Shown here: piece after piece, positions 10,784-20,431 of the stretch
Layout of the letters: every line of letters begins with the position of its first letter
Numbering within the stretch: the stretch's first letter is position 1
Assembly (NCBI GenBank): GCA_001600695.1
Contig: BCKQ01000015.1
Span: forward strand, 273,528 to 337,527
Direction of reading: 5' to 3'
Source of the DNA: Ascoidea asiatica
Lineage: Eukaryota > Ascomycota > Saccharomycetes > Ascoideales > Ascoideaceae
Length of the DNA stretch: 64,000 bases
Notes under the pieces: generated by a model
Told to the model about the DNA's origin: nothing
What the model saw: only the letters and a program-made list of their open reading frames with translations
Databases searched by the model: none
Translations under genes and position numbers: made by a program

Positions 10784-11027
10784 GATAAACAGAGAAATCA
10801 TAAAAAAATAGATTATGATTCAATAAGAGCAAAAGTTAAAAAAATAAATTGAAAAACCAATTGATGAACCAAATAAATTACCTAGATTAGAAAAAGAATT
10901 ATCTGAAGTTTAATATCATTTTGATACTGAAAGTAGAGATGTTTATGCAAATGGTCAATTAGAACAAAGAGTTGTTGAAGTTTTACAAAGAATGAGAGAT
11001 TTAACTATAATTGCTTTAGCTGATTGA
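10784..11027 (+). pseudogene. RVS161 (BAR-domain) relic, internally deleted
   Basis: In one frame the sequence reads RNHKKIDYDSIRAKVKKI, then changes frame to IEKPIDEPNKLPRLEKELSEV, hits a TAA, and continues in that frame as YHFDTESRDVYANGQLEQ and EVLQRMRDLTIIALAD before a TGA. These segments match the last third of yeast Rvs161, an N-BAR amphiphysin protein of endocytic membrane tubes (family knowledge: its C-terminus has SRDDYANG and ends near ALGIK). About 50 codons between the KEL block and the SRDVYANG block are missing. Frame change, stop and deletion make this a pseudogene. Only the C-terminal part is recognisable. Confidence 0.75.
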
Positions 11028-11600
11028 AAATTTATTAAAAACCAATTTCTTTTATTCATCTATAATTTTCTATATAAAATTTATCTAATATAGCTTTGCA
11101 TCTTTAGCTCTTTTTTTTTTCAATTAAACAATTGTTCATTACTATTTTTCGTTAATATTTTCCAATTTATTATAATTTCTTTTAACTTTTGAGCTTTTAA
11201 AATAAATTTTACAAATTCTTATAAAATAGAAGAAAATATTATTAAATATCAAAATAACTTTTCTGTAAAACAAGAAAAAATAATTAACTTTTTGAAATGA
11301 AAATGGAATGAAGAGTCTAATAAAAGTCGAATAAATTCAGTAGTAGTAGTTTATGGATTCTAAAATTTTGAAGAAATTATAATCTAACTTTTTTAAAATT
11401 CAATCCAAAATAGCTAAGTAAGCAAATATAACAATCAAATTTCAAAATGTAAAAATTTGAGATAATTAAGATTTTAAGATTATTTTCAAACAATAAAATA
11501 TTTTTTTTTTTAATTATAAAAAACCAGATGTTTACCTAATTTACCTAACGCATAAATTCCCTCACAAATTCAAGCCATTCATCAACCTAAGAACAAATTA
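11028..11600. other. AT-rich spacer in decayed region
   Basis: No gene or RNA could be supported. It separates the RVS161 relic from the minus-strand relic. Confidence 0.3.
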
Positions 11601-11649
11601 TCCAATAGGATCCAAAACTTGTTGTAATTTCCATTTGTGATTGTTTTAA

Positions 11650-13060
11650 ACATGAATTATATACTGTATAAGACTAAAATATAACAAAAAACTTTTATTG
11701 AAACTTTTGGTAACTTCAAAGGTAAAGATAATATAAATGAGATGATCATTTTCATTACATTATTTTCATTACTTAAAATTATATTTGTATCTGAATAAGA
11801 AACTTGCAGTAATAATTTATTTAAAAAATTCGGTATTCAAAATTTTAAAATACTATCAATTTGTTTAATTTCATTTTGACTTATGATTTCAGAAGCTGCT
11901 ACAATCTAAGATTTTTTTAAAACTATATTCCAATTATTTAAGATTGATTCTATTTGTTTTGAATTACCTAAAATTCTAAAAGTTGCACAAGAAGTTTCTG
12001 AACTTTTATAAAGTTTTCTCAATAAAAGTTCAAAATTTTTTGCAAATTTACTTCTTTGATTATTTTCTGAAGTTAAATTTTTAGAAATTTCATCAAAATA
12101 AGTTGAAATTAAACAAATTGATTTTTTTTTTTCATTTTTATATGATAGTGAAGATAATGATATTAATATTTTAAATTATAAATAGATAGCATTTTTATAA
12201 TTTTTCATTATTTGATAAAACTAATGAAGAACATTGTGAATAATTTCCATTTAAGAAATATGCCTTGAAAGTTTAAAGAAATTAATTTTTTGAAAAATCT
12301 TTTTGCAATTTTGTAATTTGTTTATCATCTTGAAGAATTAAAGATTAAATATCTTCTAAATTATTTGATAACATAAACCAGACTGAATTGTTAAAAGAAA
12401 TGGAGACCATGTTTTACTAAATTTAAATATTAATTTTCAAATTATGTTAAATTTAATAAACAGGCAGTTATAAATTAAATTTCAAGATTACAATCTAAAC
12501 TTTGTTCAATTTCAGCTTTTAATTTTATTCCAAAATAATAATATATTGAGTTATCTCTTGCTCTTAATCTCTTTTTATATATTTATAAGATGTATAAACA
12601 TCAGCTCTTGGGATTGCGATATTATGAAAATTACTTAAAGCAATTATTTGAAAAGTTTAACATTTCTCATCTGTATCCAATAAACAACAAATTACAAATA
12701 TGGATTTCGGACTTAGGAATTAGATTTTTCTTGTTGAAATACCAAAGTAATACTATAATTATTATTATCGTCATTCTTATTAAGTAAGATATTCTTTTTT
12801 GCTTTCTTAGTTATATTCAGCTTTTCAGCATAATCTTTTATTGGTAAATTTGATAATTTTCTAACTAAAATCAATAGATCTTCGCCATAATACAAATGCT
12901 TCAATGAGGATAAACTCAAAGATGAACCTGATTTATTTTTTTTATAAAGGAAAAACCTTTTGATCTAAATCATCATGTTCAAGAGACCTTTTAACAGAAA
13001 TCAATGAATCTGAATGATCATTTTAATTATCAATATAATCTTTCGATTTTTTAATAGCAT
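11650..13060 (-). pseudogene. Decayed minus-strand gene, family unknown
   Basis: Read on the minus strand, the region shows coding-like stretches broken by stops and frame changes: SLSSLKHLYYGEDLLILVRK with a Lys/Asn-rich tail (12919-12713), a short piece ending AEIEQSLDCNLEI, ITKLQKDFSKN, and a longer run with FAKNFELLLRKLYKSSETS and ILNNWNIVLKKS (about 12160-11900). That last run continues through two stops to about 11650. Codon choice is the AT-biased style of the host genes, which argues for a real former gene. I do not recognise the family; it looks helical. Boundaries are approximate, and two adjacent relics are possible. Confidence 0.5.
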
Positions 13061-13644
13061 CTATCACTAATCAATTCAGCAGATTTGGCTTCACCTTAAG
13101 CTTTGACTACCATTTGTTGGTTTTCTTGTATAGCTTTATCAACAATAAAAACTGCTTCATATCAAATATTTTCATTGATACAAACAAAATTATTTCAAAC
13201 TTTTTTCTTTTCTTACACAGTATTCAACACAGTATTAAAGCAGACGACCCGTGTTCTTGGTCTCAATAACTACACGCGTGTCGGTGTTTACTGAAGTGTA
13301 AACTGCATTAGACCCACAGATTTGAAAATACCAACCAGGTGGATCTACCAGCTCTGTGGGTACATTGTATGGCCTAATTTTGCATGGGCAAACAGCGTTA
13401 TGTCATGTGATTTTCGGTTAGCTTTTTCCTATTTTAAAAATTGAAATTTTAGATGTTTATTTATAAAAAAAGAAGGTAGTTGAATGAATGTTATTGAAAT
13501 GTAGAAATGTATTTCAACACAAGATATAATACTGCATAATAAATTAAGCTGATTATAGATCTGTTTCTTATATATTTATTGTATTGTAACCTTTGAGTTT
13601 TGGTTTCATCATTTTTTTCTTATCTACTTTCTTATTTATTAAAA
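13061..13644. other. RPB11 upstream region with G+C island
   Basis: Contains a G+C-richer stretch at about 13240-13390 (GACCCGTG, CTACACGCGTGTCGG), followed by an AT-rich leader before the RPB11 ATG at 13645. An upstream in-frame TTG at 13600 is not a credible eukaryotic start. No gene is supported. Confidence 0.4.
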
Positions 13645-14289
13645 ATGAATGCCCCAGATAGATATGAATTATTTATATTACCAGATGGTGTTCCAAAAGT
13701 TCAAATGGAACCAGATACTAAAACTCCAAATTGTTCAATATTTACTTTAGAAAGAGAAGATCATACTTTAGGTAATTTACTTCAAAAAGAACTTTTAGAA
13801 GATAGAAATGTTTTATTTGCAGCTTATAAAACTCCACATCCATTATTTCCAGTTATTAAATTTAGAATTCAAACTGTTGAAGGTTGTAAACCAGAAGATG
13901 CATTAGTAAATGCTTGTAGAAAAATTATTGTTGAATTAACATCAATTAAACTAAAATTTGATAATGAAATTGAAATTAAAAAAGTTGCATCTGGTTTACC
14001 AAATAATGATTTAACTAATGATTATGATATGAATAATAATATGAATGATATTAATAATAATAATAGTAATAATAATAATGATGATTATAATATAACTTCA
14101 AATAATTATGATAGTAATTATCCTAATAATTATACTAATAATAATTATGATAATAATTATAATGGTGATTCTAATAATTATGATACTAATTATAATGGTA
14201 ATTATGGTAACTCTAATAATAATAATAATAATAGTAACGATAATAATAATACTTATAATGGCAGTTATAATAACTATGATAATTATTAG
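13645..14289 (+). CDS. RPB11: RNA polymerase II subunit Rpb11 with Asn/Tyr-rich tail
   Basis: Starts at the ATG giving MNAPDRYELFILPDGVPKV. Residues 1 to about 118 are a full Rpb11 (alpha-like subunit that pairs with Rpb3 in the Pol II core): the dimerisation segment has FTLEREDHTLGNLL, then YKTPHPLFPVIKFRIQT and a long C-terminal helix. Yeast Rpb11 is about 120 residues and should end here. This ORF continues in frame for about 95 residues made almost only of Asn, Tyr, Asp, Ser and Gly, to a stop at 14289, giving 214 residues. Nothing indicates an intron or frameshift at the junction, so the tail is a real part of the ORF. The core call is secure; the role of the tail is unknown. Confidence 0.95.
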   Translation: MNAPDRYELFILPDGVPKVQMEPDTKTPNCSIFTLEREDHTLGNLLQKELLEDRNVLFAAYKTPHPLFPVIKFRIQTVEGCKPEDALVNACRKIIVELTSIKLKFDNEIEIKKVASGLPNNDLTNDYDMNNNMNDINNNNSNNNNDDYNITSNNYDSNYPNNYTNNNYDNNYNGDSNNYDTNYNGNYGNSNNNNNNSNDNNNTYNGSYNNYDNY

Positions 14290-14337
14290 TTTTAAAAAAA
14301 TAAAAATCTTGTAAACTAGAAAAACTTATATGAAATG

Positions 14338-14401
14338 AAATTAAAATTAAAATTAAAATTAAAATTAAAATTAAAATTGAAATTGAAATTGAAATTGAAA
14401 T
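14338..14401. repeat. Hexanucleotide tandem repeat
   Basis: A run of AAATTA units changes into AAATTG units, about ten in all, 50 bp after the RPB11 stop. It is a simple repeat in the 3' region and the cause of a spurious minus-strand ORF of alternating Ile/Ser/Leu. Confidence 0.8.
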
Positions 14402-14731
14402 TATATGAAATGTTATATGAAATGTTATACTGTATGACAAAATATATAAATATCATATTAAATAACTAAATAAAAATTGTATAATGGATATAAATTAAAA
14501 AAAAAAGAAAAAAAGAAAAAAATGAAAACTAAAAGTTTGAATAACTTTTTCATTATGTAATGAACCATTAAAGTTTGGAAAAGAAATTAGGAAGAAATGA
14601 ATAAAATAATATAATTAATAAAAAAAATGTAAAGATATACAGTATGTGAATAATGTTAAAAAAGTAAAGAAATGAATGATAAAGAATTTATATATGTAAA
14701 AATATATAAAAGATATATAAAATAAATGAGA

Positions 14732-15238
14732 TTAACAACAACAATTATTATTTGGATGATTTGGATTAATATCTATATTATTTTGATTAAAATTTGAAAT
14801 TCTATTATTATGATTAATATGATTACTATTTTTATGTTTATGTCTATTTTTATTTTTATAATTAGAATTTTGTAATAAAGGATCATTTTCATTATTATTA
14901 ATATTATTAATATTATTAATATTATTAATTTGATAATTATTTTGAAAATCAGTTGTGATTAAACTATCATCTTCATAACAATCAATAGCTTGATCAATTA
15001 AAGAACCATAAGAATTATCTAAATTATTAGATATATTTGAATTAAATTTTTTTTTATTTAATTTTGATTGATTATTATTATTTACAATAATATTATTAAT
15101 TTTTAAATTTTGATCTAATAATTTTTGTTTACCATTATTATTATTATTATGATTATTATTATTATGATTATTATTAATTAAAGATATATTATTTATTGGA
15201 ATATTATTTATTGGATTATTATTAAGATTATTATTAAG

Positions 15239-15270
<32 letters not shown>

Positions 15271-16123
15271 ATTTTAATTTATTATAATTATAATTAATTG
15301 AATTAATTGTATTTAAAGTATTTATTGTACCATTAATTGAATTTGAATCCCAAATTGGAACATCACCATATTGTACACCACATGAAGAATTTTCTGGATC
15401 TATAATACCTAATTCAACTTTTGATAAAATCATTGAAGAAATTTTTTCAAAAATATAATTAATATTTTCACCAGTTAATGAAGAACATTGAATTAAAGGA
15501 ATTTCATAATTAAATTGTTTTGAATAATAATTACAAAGATCAATTGCATCTTTTAAAGGTACAAAATTAGATATATCATTATCATTATCATTATCATTAT
15601 TTTTAGATAAAAGATCAATTTTATTACCAATTACAATTATACTTATAGTATTATTTGTTAAATTTTTTATATCAATAAAAAATTCATTTAAATTTTTAAA
15701 AGATTGATAATTTGAAATATCATAAATTAATAAAACTCCAGCAGTACCTCTATAATAAGATCTTGTTAAAGATCTAAATCTTTCTTGACCTGCAGTATCC
15801 CATAATTGCATTTTCATTCTCACAATTCCATTTTTATTATGTTTATTACTATTATTATTTTTATTATTTGTAGATTTATTTGAATTTGAAATTGGATTTA
15901 GGAGAGGAGAATTGTAATGTGAATCATATTGAGAAAGTGAATTTAAAGGAGTATTTTGTATATTACTTCCAGGAGAATAAGAGTTATTGGAAGTAGTATT
16001 AGTATTATTATTAGTATTGGTATTGGTATTGGTATTGGTATTATTTGATATATTTAAATAGTTATTGTTTATGTTTTGATTATGATTTTGATTTTGAATT
16101 TGATTATTGATAATTTTAATTGG

Positions 16124-16159
<36 letters not shown>

Positions 16160-16351
16160 TATATTATTTAATTGACCAAGATTAATAAGTTTTGAAGAAA
16201 ATTCTACACCAATTGTTTGAGAAGATAAAGAATTCCAATGACCTTTGACAAATCTATGTAAAAGACAAGATTTACCAACTTGAGAAGGACCAATTAAAAT
16301 TATTTTACTTAAATAATCATAATTAAATTTACAATTATCTTGATTAAACAT
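14732..16351 (-). CDS. Rab4/Ypt4-like GTPase with large Asn-rich insertion
   Basis: 539 residues, far above the usual 200-220 of a Rab. All GTPase motifs are present: P-loop GPSQVGKS (21-28), switch I TIGVEF (46-51), WDTAGQERF (184-192), NKID (243-246) and SSL near 295. After the fold, the segment GIIDPENSSCGVQYGDV is typical of Rab4, and the protein ends CCC for prenylation. Rab4-type proteins act in recycling from endosomes. A block of about 115 residues rich in Asn, Thr and Ser (about 61-176) lies between the beta2 and beta3 strands, and another Asn-rich stretch of over 180 residues precedes the CCC end. Both are in frame and uninterrupted. Family call firm, Rab4 subtype likely. Confidence 0.88.
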
Positions 16352-16791
16352 TAGTGATATAAATATATTGTATATTTATATATATTTAAATATATTTATA
16401 TATATTCATAAATATTCATAAATATAATGATATGTAGTTATATATATACATAAATAATGATATATATTTCTATTAGATAAATATATAAAAAGAGTATTAT
16501 ATTCTTGATCTATTGATTGATTGATTGATTGTTTATTTATTGAATAAGTATTATATTAGTAAAATAATGAGTGAATGATGAATAAAAGGGTTAAAATAAA
16601 TATTATTAGAATAGAATAACAGAATACTCAGATGAATTGATGAATTGATTTGATCTTATATTATTCTCTTATTGATCTTTTATTATTATTGTATTATATT
16701 ATATTATATTATTATATTATATTATATTATGTTATTGATTAGTTATTACTAATATTATTATCAACTACAGTAGAAATAAAGCTTTATTTTA

Positions 16792-16824
16792 TTCTTCTTC
16801 TTCTTCTTCTTCTTCTTCTTCTTC
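16792..16824. repeat. (TTC)11 microsatellite
   Basis: Eleven TTC units in the upstream region of the Rab gene. Polypyrimidine runs of this kind are unstable and can affect promoter activity; no specific function is shown. Confidence 0.9.
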
Positions 16825-16904
16825 TTTCAGTTCCAGTTCCAGTTCAATTTCTTTTCTCAAAAAAGAAGGAATAAAACAGACGCCGAGTGAAATACGTGCA
16901 AAAT

Positions 16905-16950
16905 GTGAAAGTGAAATGAAAGTGAAATGAAAGTGAAATGAAAGTGATGA
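16905..16950. repeat. 11-bp tandem repeat GTGAAATGAAA
   Basis: Three full units and partial flanking units directly beside the G+C island upstream of the Rab gene. It could be a set of repeated factor sites. Confidence 0.7.
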
Positions 16951-17421
16951 GATTTTGTTAGTGCGTTTGTTACCGTTGCGTTGGTTGGCGGTCGTTTCGC
17001 GAATGTCCGCGGGCGAGCCGGTTTCCATGCCGTCGACAGCCCGGAACAGCACAGGAAACACGCCGGAACCGCAGGAGACCACGGCGGAGAAGCGCGCCGG
17101 AGGAATGCGAGATGCGTGAGCTGACGCAGAGAGAAGTTAAAGATACGTTGCCCGGAAAGTTGGGGAGCAAGGTTAACGTGACCATATATCACATGACAGA
17201 TGGCCGTTAATGCCGCTTGTTTTTGAAAACATACCAAATTAGGAATATGCCGGACTTAACTACAATTTAATTTAATTTATGTTTCACTATTGGAAAATGA
17301 GAAAATACAAAATTGAAGTGTAAAATACAAGTAATTTAAAATGGAACAAGAATAATAAAATGAATAATAAAAAAATAATAAAAAAATAATAAAAAGACTA
17401 ATATATGATCGTAACTTTATT

Positions 17422-19278
17422 TCAATTTAATCTACTTAATAAATCTGTTAAGTTTAAAGCTCCTGATAATCCATTATTTGAAAGATTGAGTGATCCAGGT
17501 TCATTTCCATTACCAGTGCCATTATTTTCATTATTATCCTGATCATCACTACCTTTTTCATTTCCAATTTCATTGTCATTATTATTAATAATATTCATAT
17601 CATTATTATTAATTGAATTATTTGGTAATATATCATCAGATATATCTCCAAGTGGGTCATATCCATCATTGTCTTCTTCATTTTTCTCAACACTTTTCTG
17701 ATCATTATTTTCATTACTTTTTTCTTCAATATTTACTTCACTTTTCTGCTTAATATTATCAGGTATATCATTATCATTATCATTATTATTTATATTAGAA
17801 TTACTTTTAACTTCTGCTAAAAATTTAGCCAATGTTAAATAATCATCTCCAATAATTTGTTTTTCATTATTTATTATTTTATTTTCACTTTCTTTATTAT
17901 TTTCTTTAGTTTCTATATTAATCTTACTATCATAAGTATTATCTGTTTTTTGTTTTTTATTAGATTCTTTGAATTCATCAAAATCACCATTTATTGAATC
18001 ATTTGATCTTTTATTTCCCATTGAATCATCTAAAGTTTTTGTTTTTGTTTTTGTTTTTGATTTTGATTTTGATTTTGAATTTAATTTTGTATCAATATCT
18101 GAGTCTGAATCTGAGTCTGAATCTGAATCTGAGTCTGAATCAAAGTCTAAATCATTTCTATTATTTACTTTTAAATCTGAATCTGAATCTGATTCATCTT
18201 TTGAATATTTTGGTAATTGATCATTATTTTTATTTTCATTATTGATTTTATTATCAATATTATTATTATCAATAATATTATCAATAATATTATCATCATT
18301 ATTTGTTAATTTTTCTTCTAAATTTAATTTAATTGAATTTAAATTATTTAAAATTTCAGAAATATTATAATTTTTTAAAAATAAATTTAAATTTAACATT
18401 TTATTTTCATTTATTTTTTTTTTTTCATTATTAATTAAATTTTCTAAAAAATTTATTAAAATTTTTTCATTATTTAAATTTTTTAAAAAATTTTCTTCAA
18501 TTTTTTTATAAATTATTAAATTTTTTTCAATTTTATTTAAAAAAATATTTAAATTTAAATTTTTTTTGTTATTAAAATTTATTTCAATTTTTTTATCATT
18601 ACTATTATCATTACTATTATTATTATTATTATTATTATTACTAATTTTTTTTATTGAAATTTCTTTATTTATATTATTATATTCATCTAAGAAGTTACTT
18701 AATGAAATTTCAATTAAATTTTTTTCATTATTAATTTTATTATATAAATTATTAATATCTTTTAAATTTGGATCAATTAAATTATTTAAATCACTTATCT
18801 TATCTAATTTATTTGATATTATTGGTTTCTCAATTTCATTTAATATTGGAGTTTCGTTATTATTATTATTATTATCAATTAATGAAATTTCTTTTAAAAT
18901 ATCATTAATTAAAATTGAAGTAAATATTTTTCTATCTTTCCAAACATTTAAAGTTCTTTTAATTTTAAATTTATTTGATTTATTAATTAATTTATAACAA
19001 TTAATTAAATCATTTTTTAAAACTTTTGAAAATTGATTAATAAAATTTAATTTTTTTTTATTTCTTGATTTTTGTACAATATCATTACAAAGATAAATTA
19101 AATTAATTTTTTTATCAATTGGAAAATTTTTATCATTAATTAATTCACTCCATTTCTTAACAGATCTATCAGAATATCTATAATAAAATAAAACCCATTG
19201 ACTTAAAGCAACAATTGAAGCTTCAGTTTGATTCAATTGATATAATTTTTTTTCAAAAGTCTGTTCACTATATGACAT
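17422..19278 (-). CDS. RTT103: Rtt103-like Pol II CTD-interacting protein
   Basis: 618 residues. The first ~135 form a CTD-interacting domain: FEKKLYQLNQTEASIVALSQW at the start, then KINLIYLCNDIVQKSRN and a final helix with VWKDRKIFTSILINDILKEI. This matches the CID of yeast Rtt103, which binds Ser2-phosphorylated Pol II C-terminal repeats and helps recruit the Rat1/Xrn2 exonuclease for termination. A long Lys/Asn-rich helical section follows (about 140-340), then Ser-Asp repeats (about 375-400), a KSKSKTKTKTK run, and a C-terminal helix ending LTDLLSRLN. Rtt103 in S. cerevisiae is about 409 residues, so this one is expanded by low-complexity DNA. Start at the first ATG. Confidence 0.88.
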   Translation of the reverse strand: MSYSEQTFEKKLYQLNQTEASIVALSQWVLFYYRYSDRSVKKWSELINDKNFPIDKKINLIYLCNDIVQKSRNKKKLNFINQFSKVLKNDLINCYKLINKSNKFKIKRTLNVWKDRKIFTSILINDILKEISLIDNNNNNNETPILNEIEKPIISNKLDKISDLNNLIDPNLKDINNLYNKINNEKNLIEISLSNFLDEYNNINKEISIKKISNNNNNNNNSNDNSNDKKIEINFNNKKNLNLNIFLNKIEKNLIIYKKIEENFLKNLNNEKILINFLENLINNEKKKINENKMLNLNLFLKNYNISEILNNLNSIKLNLEEKLTNNDDNIIDNIIDNNNIDNKINNENKNNDQLPKYSKDESDSDSDLKVNNRNDLDFDSDSDSDSDSDSDSDIDTKLNSKSKSKSKTKTKTKTLDDSMGNKRSNDSINGDFDEFKESNKKQKTDNTYDSKINIETKENNKESENKIINNEKQIIGDDYLTLAKFLAEVKSNSNINNNDNDNDIPDNIKQKSEVNIEEKSNENNDQKSVEKNEEDNDGYDPLGDISDDILPNNSINNNDMNIINNNDNEIGNEKGSDDQDNNENNGTGNGNEPGSLNLSNNGLSGALNLTDLLSRLN

Positions 19279-19972
19279 AGTTATTTCTTAAAACAAAGGA
19301 TTGACTAATAAGGAATTGATTGATTGATTAATCTAGAACTGTCTGCCCAATAATCTATAATAAAAGATGATATATTCATTCACAACTTGAACCCCCAAAG
19401 ACGATTGAATGATTACTTATATTTTTATATTCACTTCTCATATTCATATTCAGATTCATTATTTATTGTTGATTTCTTTCTTTCTTTCTGTATTTATTTC
19501 TATATTCACTCTTTGTCGGTAATTTGTCAGAGTTTGATCCTTTCCAGAGAAAACAACAACAATCTGGATGAAACGGATAATGGCACGTGCCTGGTAGTAT
19601 CCGGTATTCCACTGTCAGGTTTTACACCCAAAACAAAAAACACCTTCCGTTTAGACCGGAGCTCGGATCAGGATATTTTCCATTGCACGTGTTTAAGTGA
19701 GACCAGAAACATGGTATTTCTTTGTTTTTCCTTGTTTTCTCCAACTTGCATAGAAATAAATGAATAAACAAAGGAATAAAGAAATAAAGGTTTAATCAAT
19801 ACATGAATTGATATTAATATTAATATTTATTATATTATATATTGAAGAGAGGTAATGTTATAATAATCATACATCACTTAAAATAATTATTAATTATATC
19901 TATTGGAAAGACTTATTCCAGAACACAATTACTGAAAAAACAAATAACTCCTGGTGTTACTTTAAAGATAAA
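19279..19972. other. Divergent promoter region with G+C-rich stretch
   Basis: Lies between two divergently transcribed genes. The middle (about 19500-19700) is G+C-richer and contains two CACGTG E-boxes (near 19583 and 19686), so Cbf1-like binding is plausible. The plus-strand ORF at 19387-19767 has no recognisable feature and spans this stretch; it is not called. Confidence 0.4.
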
Positions 19973-20410
19973 ATGAAATCTATTAATATAATAATAATAA
20001 CAATAATATCTTTAATTTCATATTCATATTCATATCAATCTTATTGTAGATGTCAATGTGATGCTGATGATAATTATTTATTAATTGAAATTTCAACAGA
20101 TTTAAAAAATTCAATTTTAGATGAAAATAATTCTTTAAAATTAAAAAATCCAGATTTACAATTTAATGAAATTTTTAAAAATGATTGTTCATTTTGTACA
20201 AAAAAATTATGTAAAAAAAAATCAAGTTTACAAAAAATTTGTAAAAAAACTGTAACTAATGAAATTATTACAACTTGTTTTCAAAGAGAATCTTTAAAAG
20301 ATAAAATTATTATCTTTGGTTTTATATTATTAACTTTATCTTTATTAATTTGGAGTTTTTCAAATAATTTTATAAAATCTAAACTTCCATATTTATTTAA
20401 TAGAAAATAG
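19973..20410 (+). CDS. Small Cys-rich secretory-pathway membrane protein
   Basis: 145 residues: an N-terminal signal peptide (about 1-20), a luminal domain with CRCQC near the mature N-terminus and a CSFCTKKLCKKK motif plus later Cys, a conserved TTCFQRESLKDK block, then one TM segment (about 112-130) and a short basic tail. The Cys spacing suggests a disulphide-bonded luminal domain anchored in ER or later membranes. A conserved fungal family of this layout exists; yeast Exp1 (YDL121C, ER export of Pma1) has similar size and topology, but I cannot confirm orthology from memory. The stop lies 21 bp from the stop of the convergent PIN-like gene. Confidence 0.75.
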   Translation: MKSINIIIITIISLISYSYSYQSYCRCQCDADDNYLLIEISTDLKNSILDENNSLKLKNPDLQFNEIFKNDCSFCTKKLCKKKSSLQKICKKTVTNEIITTCFQRESLKDKIIIFGFILLTLSLLIWSFSNNFIKSKLPYLFNRK

Positions 20411-20431
20411 AATATTATATTAAAATTATTA

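Larger units (their letters stand above)
16352..17421. other. Intergenic upstream of the Rab gene, strong G+C island
   Basis: Contains AT-rich repeats (16375-16500), a TTC run (16792-16824), an 11-bp tandem repeat (16905-16950) and a very G+C-rich block (16970-17180; 81 of 120 bases at 16981-17100 are G or C). Three overlapping minus-strand ORFs across it have no recognisable domain and are judged chance. The block is placed as an upstream region of the Rab gene and downstream of RTT103. Confidence 0.5.

Noticed and set aside
13600-13644. N-terminal extension of RPB11 from a TTG
   Set aside because: Eukaryotic initiation favours the ATG at 13645, where the protein starts exactly like Rpb11.
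16789-17237. Three minus-strand ORFs (97, 126 and 71 codons)
   Set aside because: Overlapping frames in a G+C island, no recognisable motif, one built on a TTC repeat.
17969-18997. Plus-strand ORFs opposite RTT103
   Set aside because: Antisense readings of Asn, Ser-Asp and Lys repeats of RTT103; composition artefacts.
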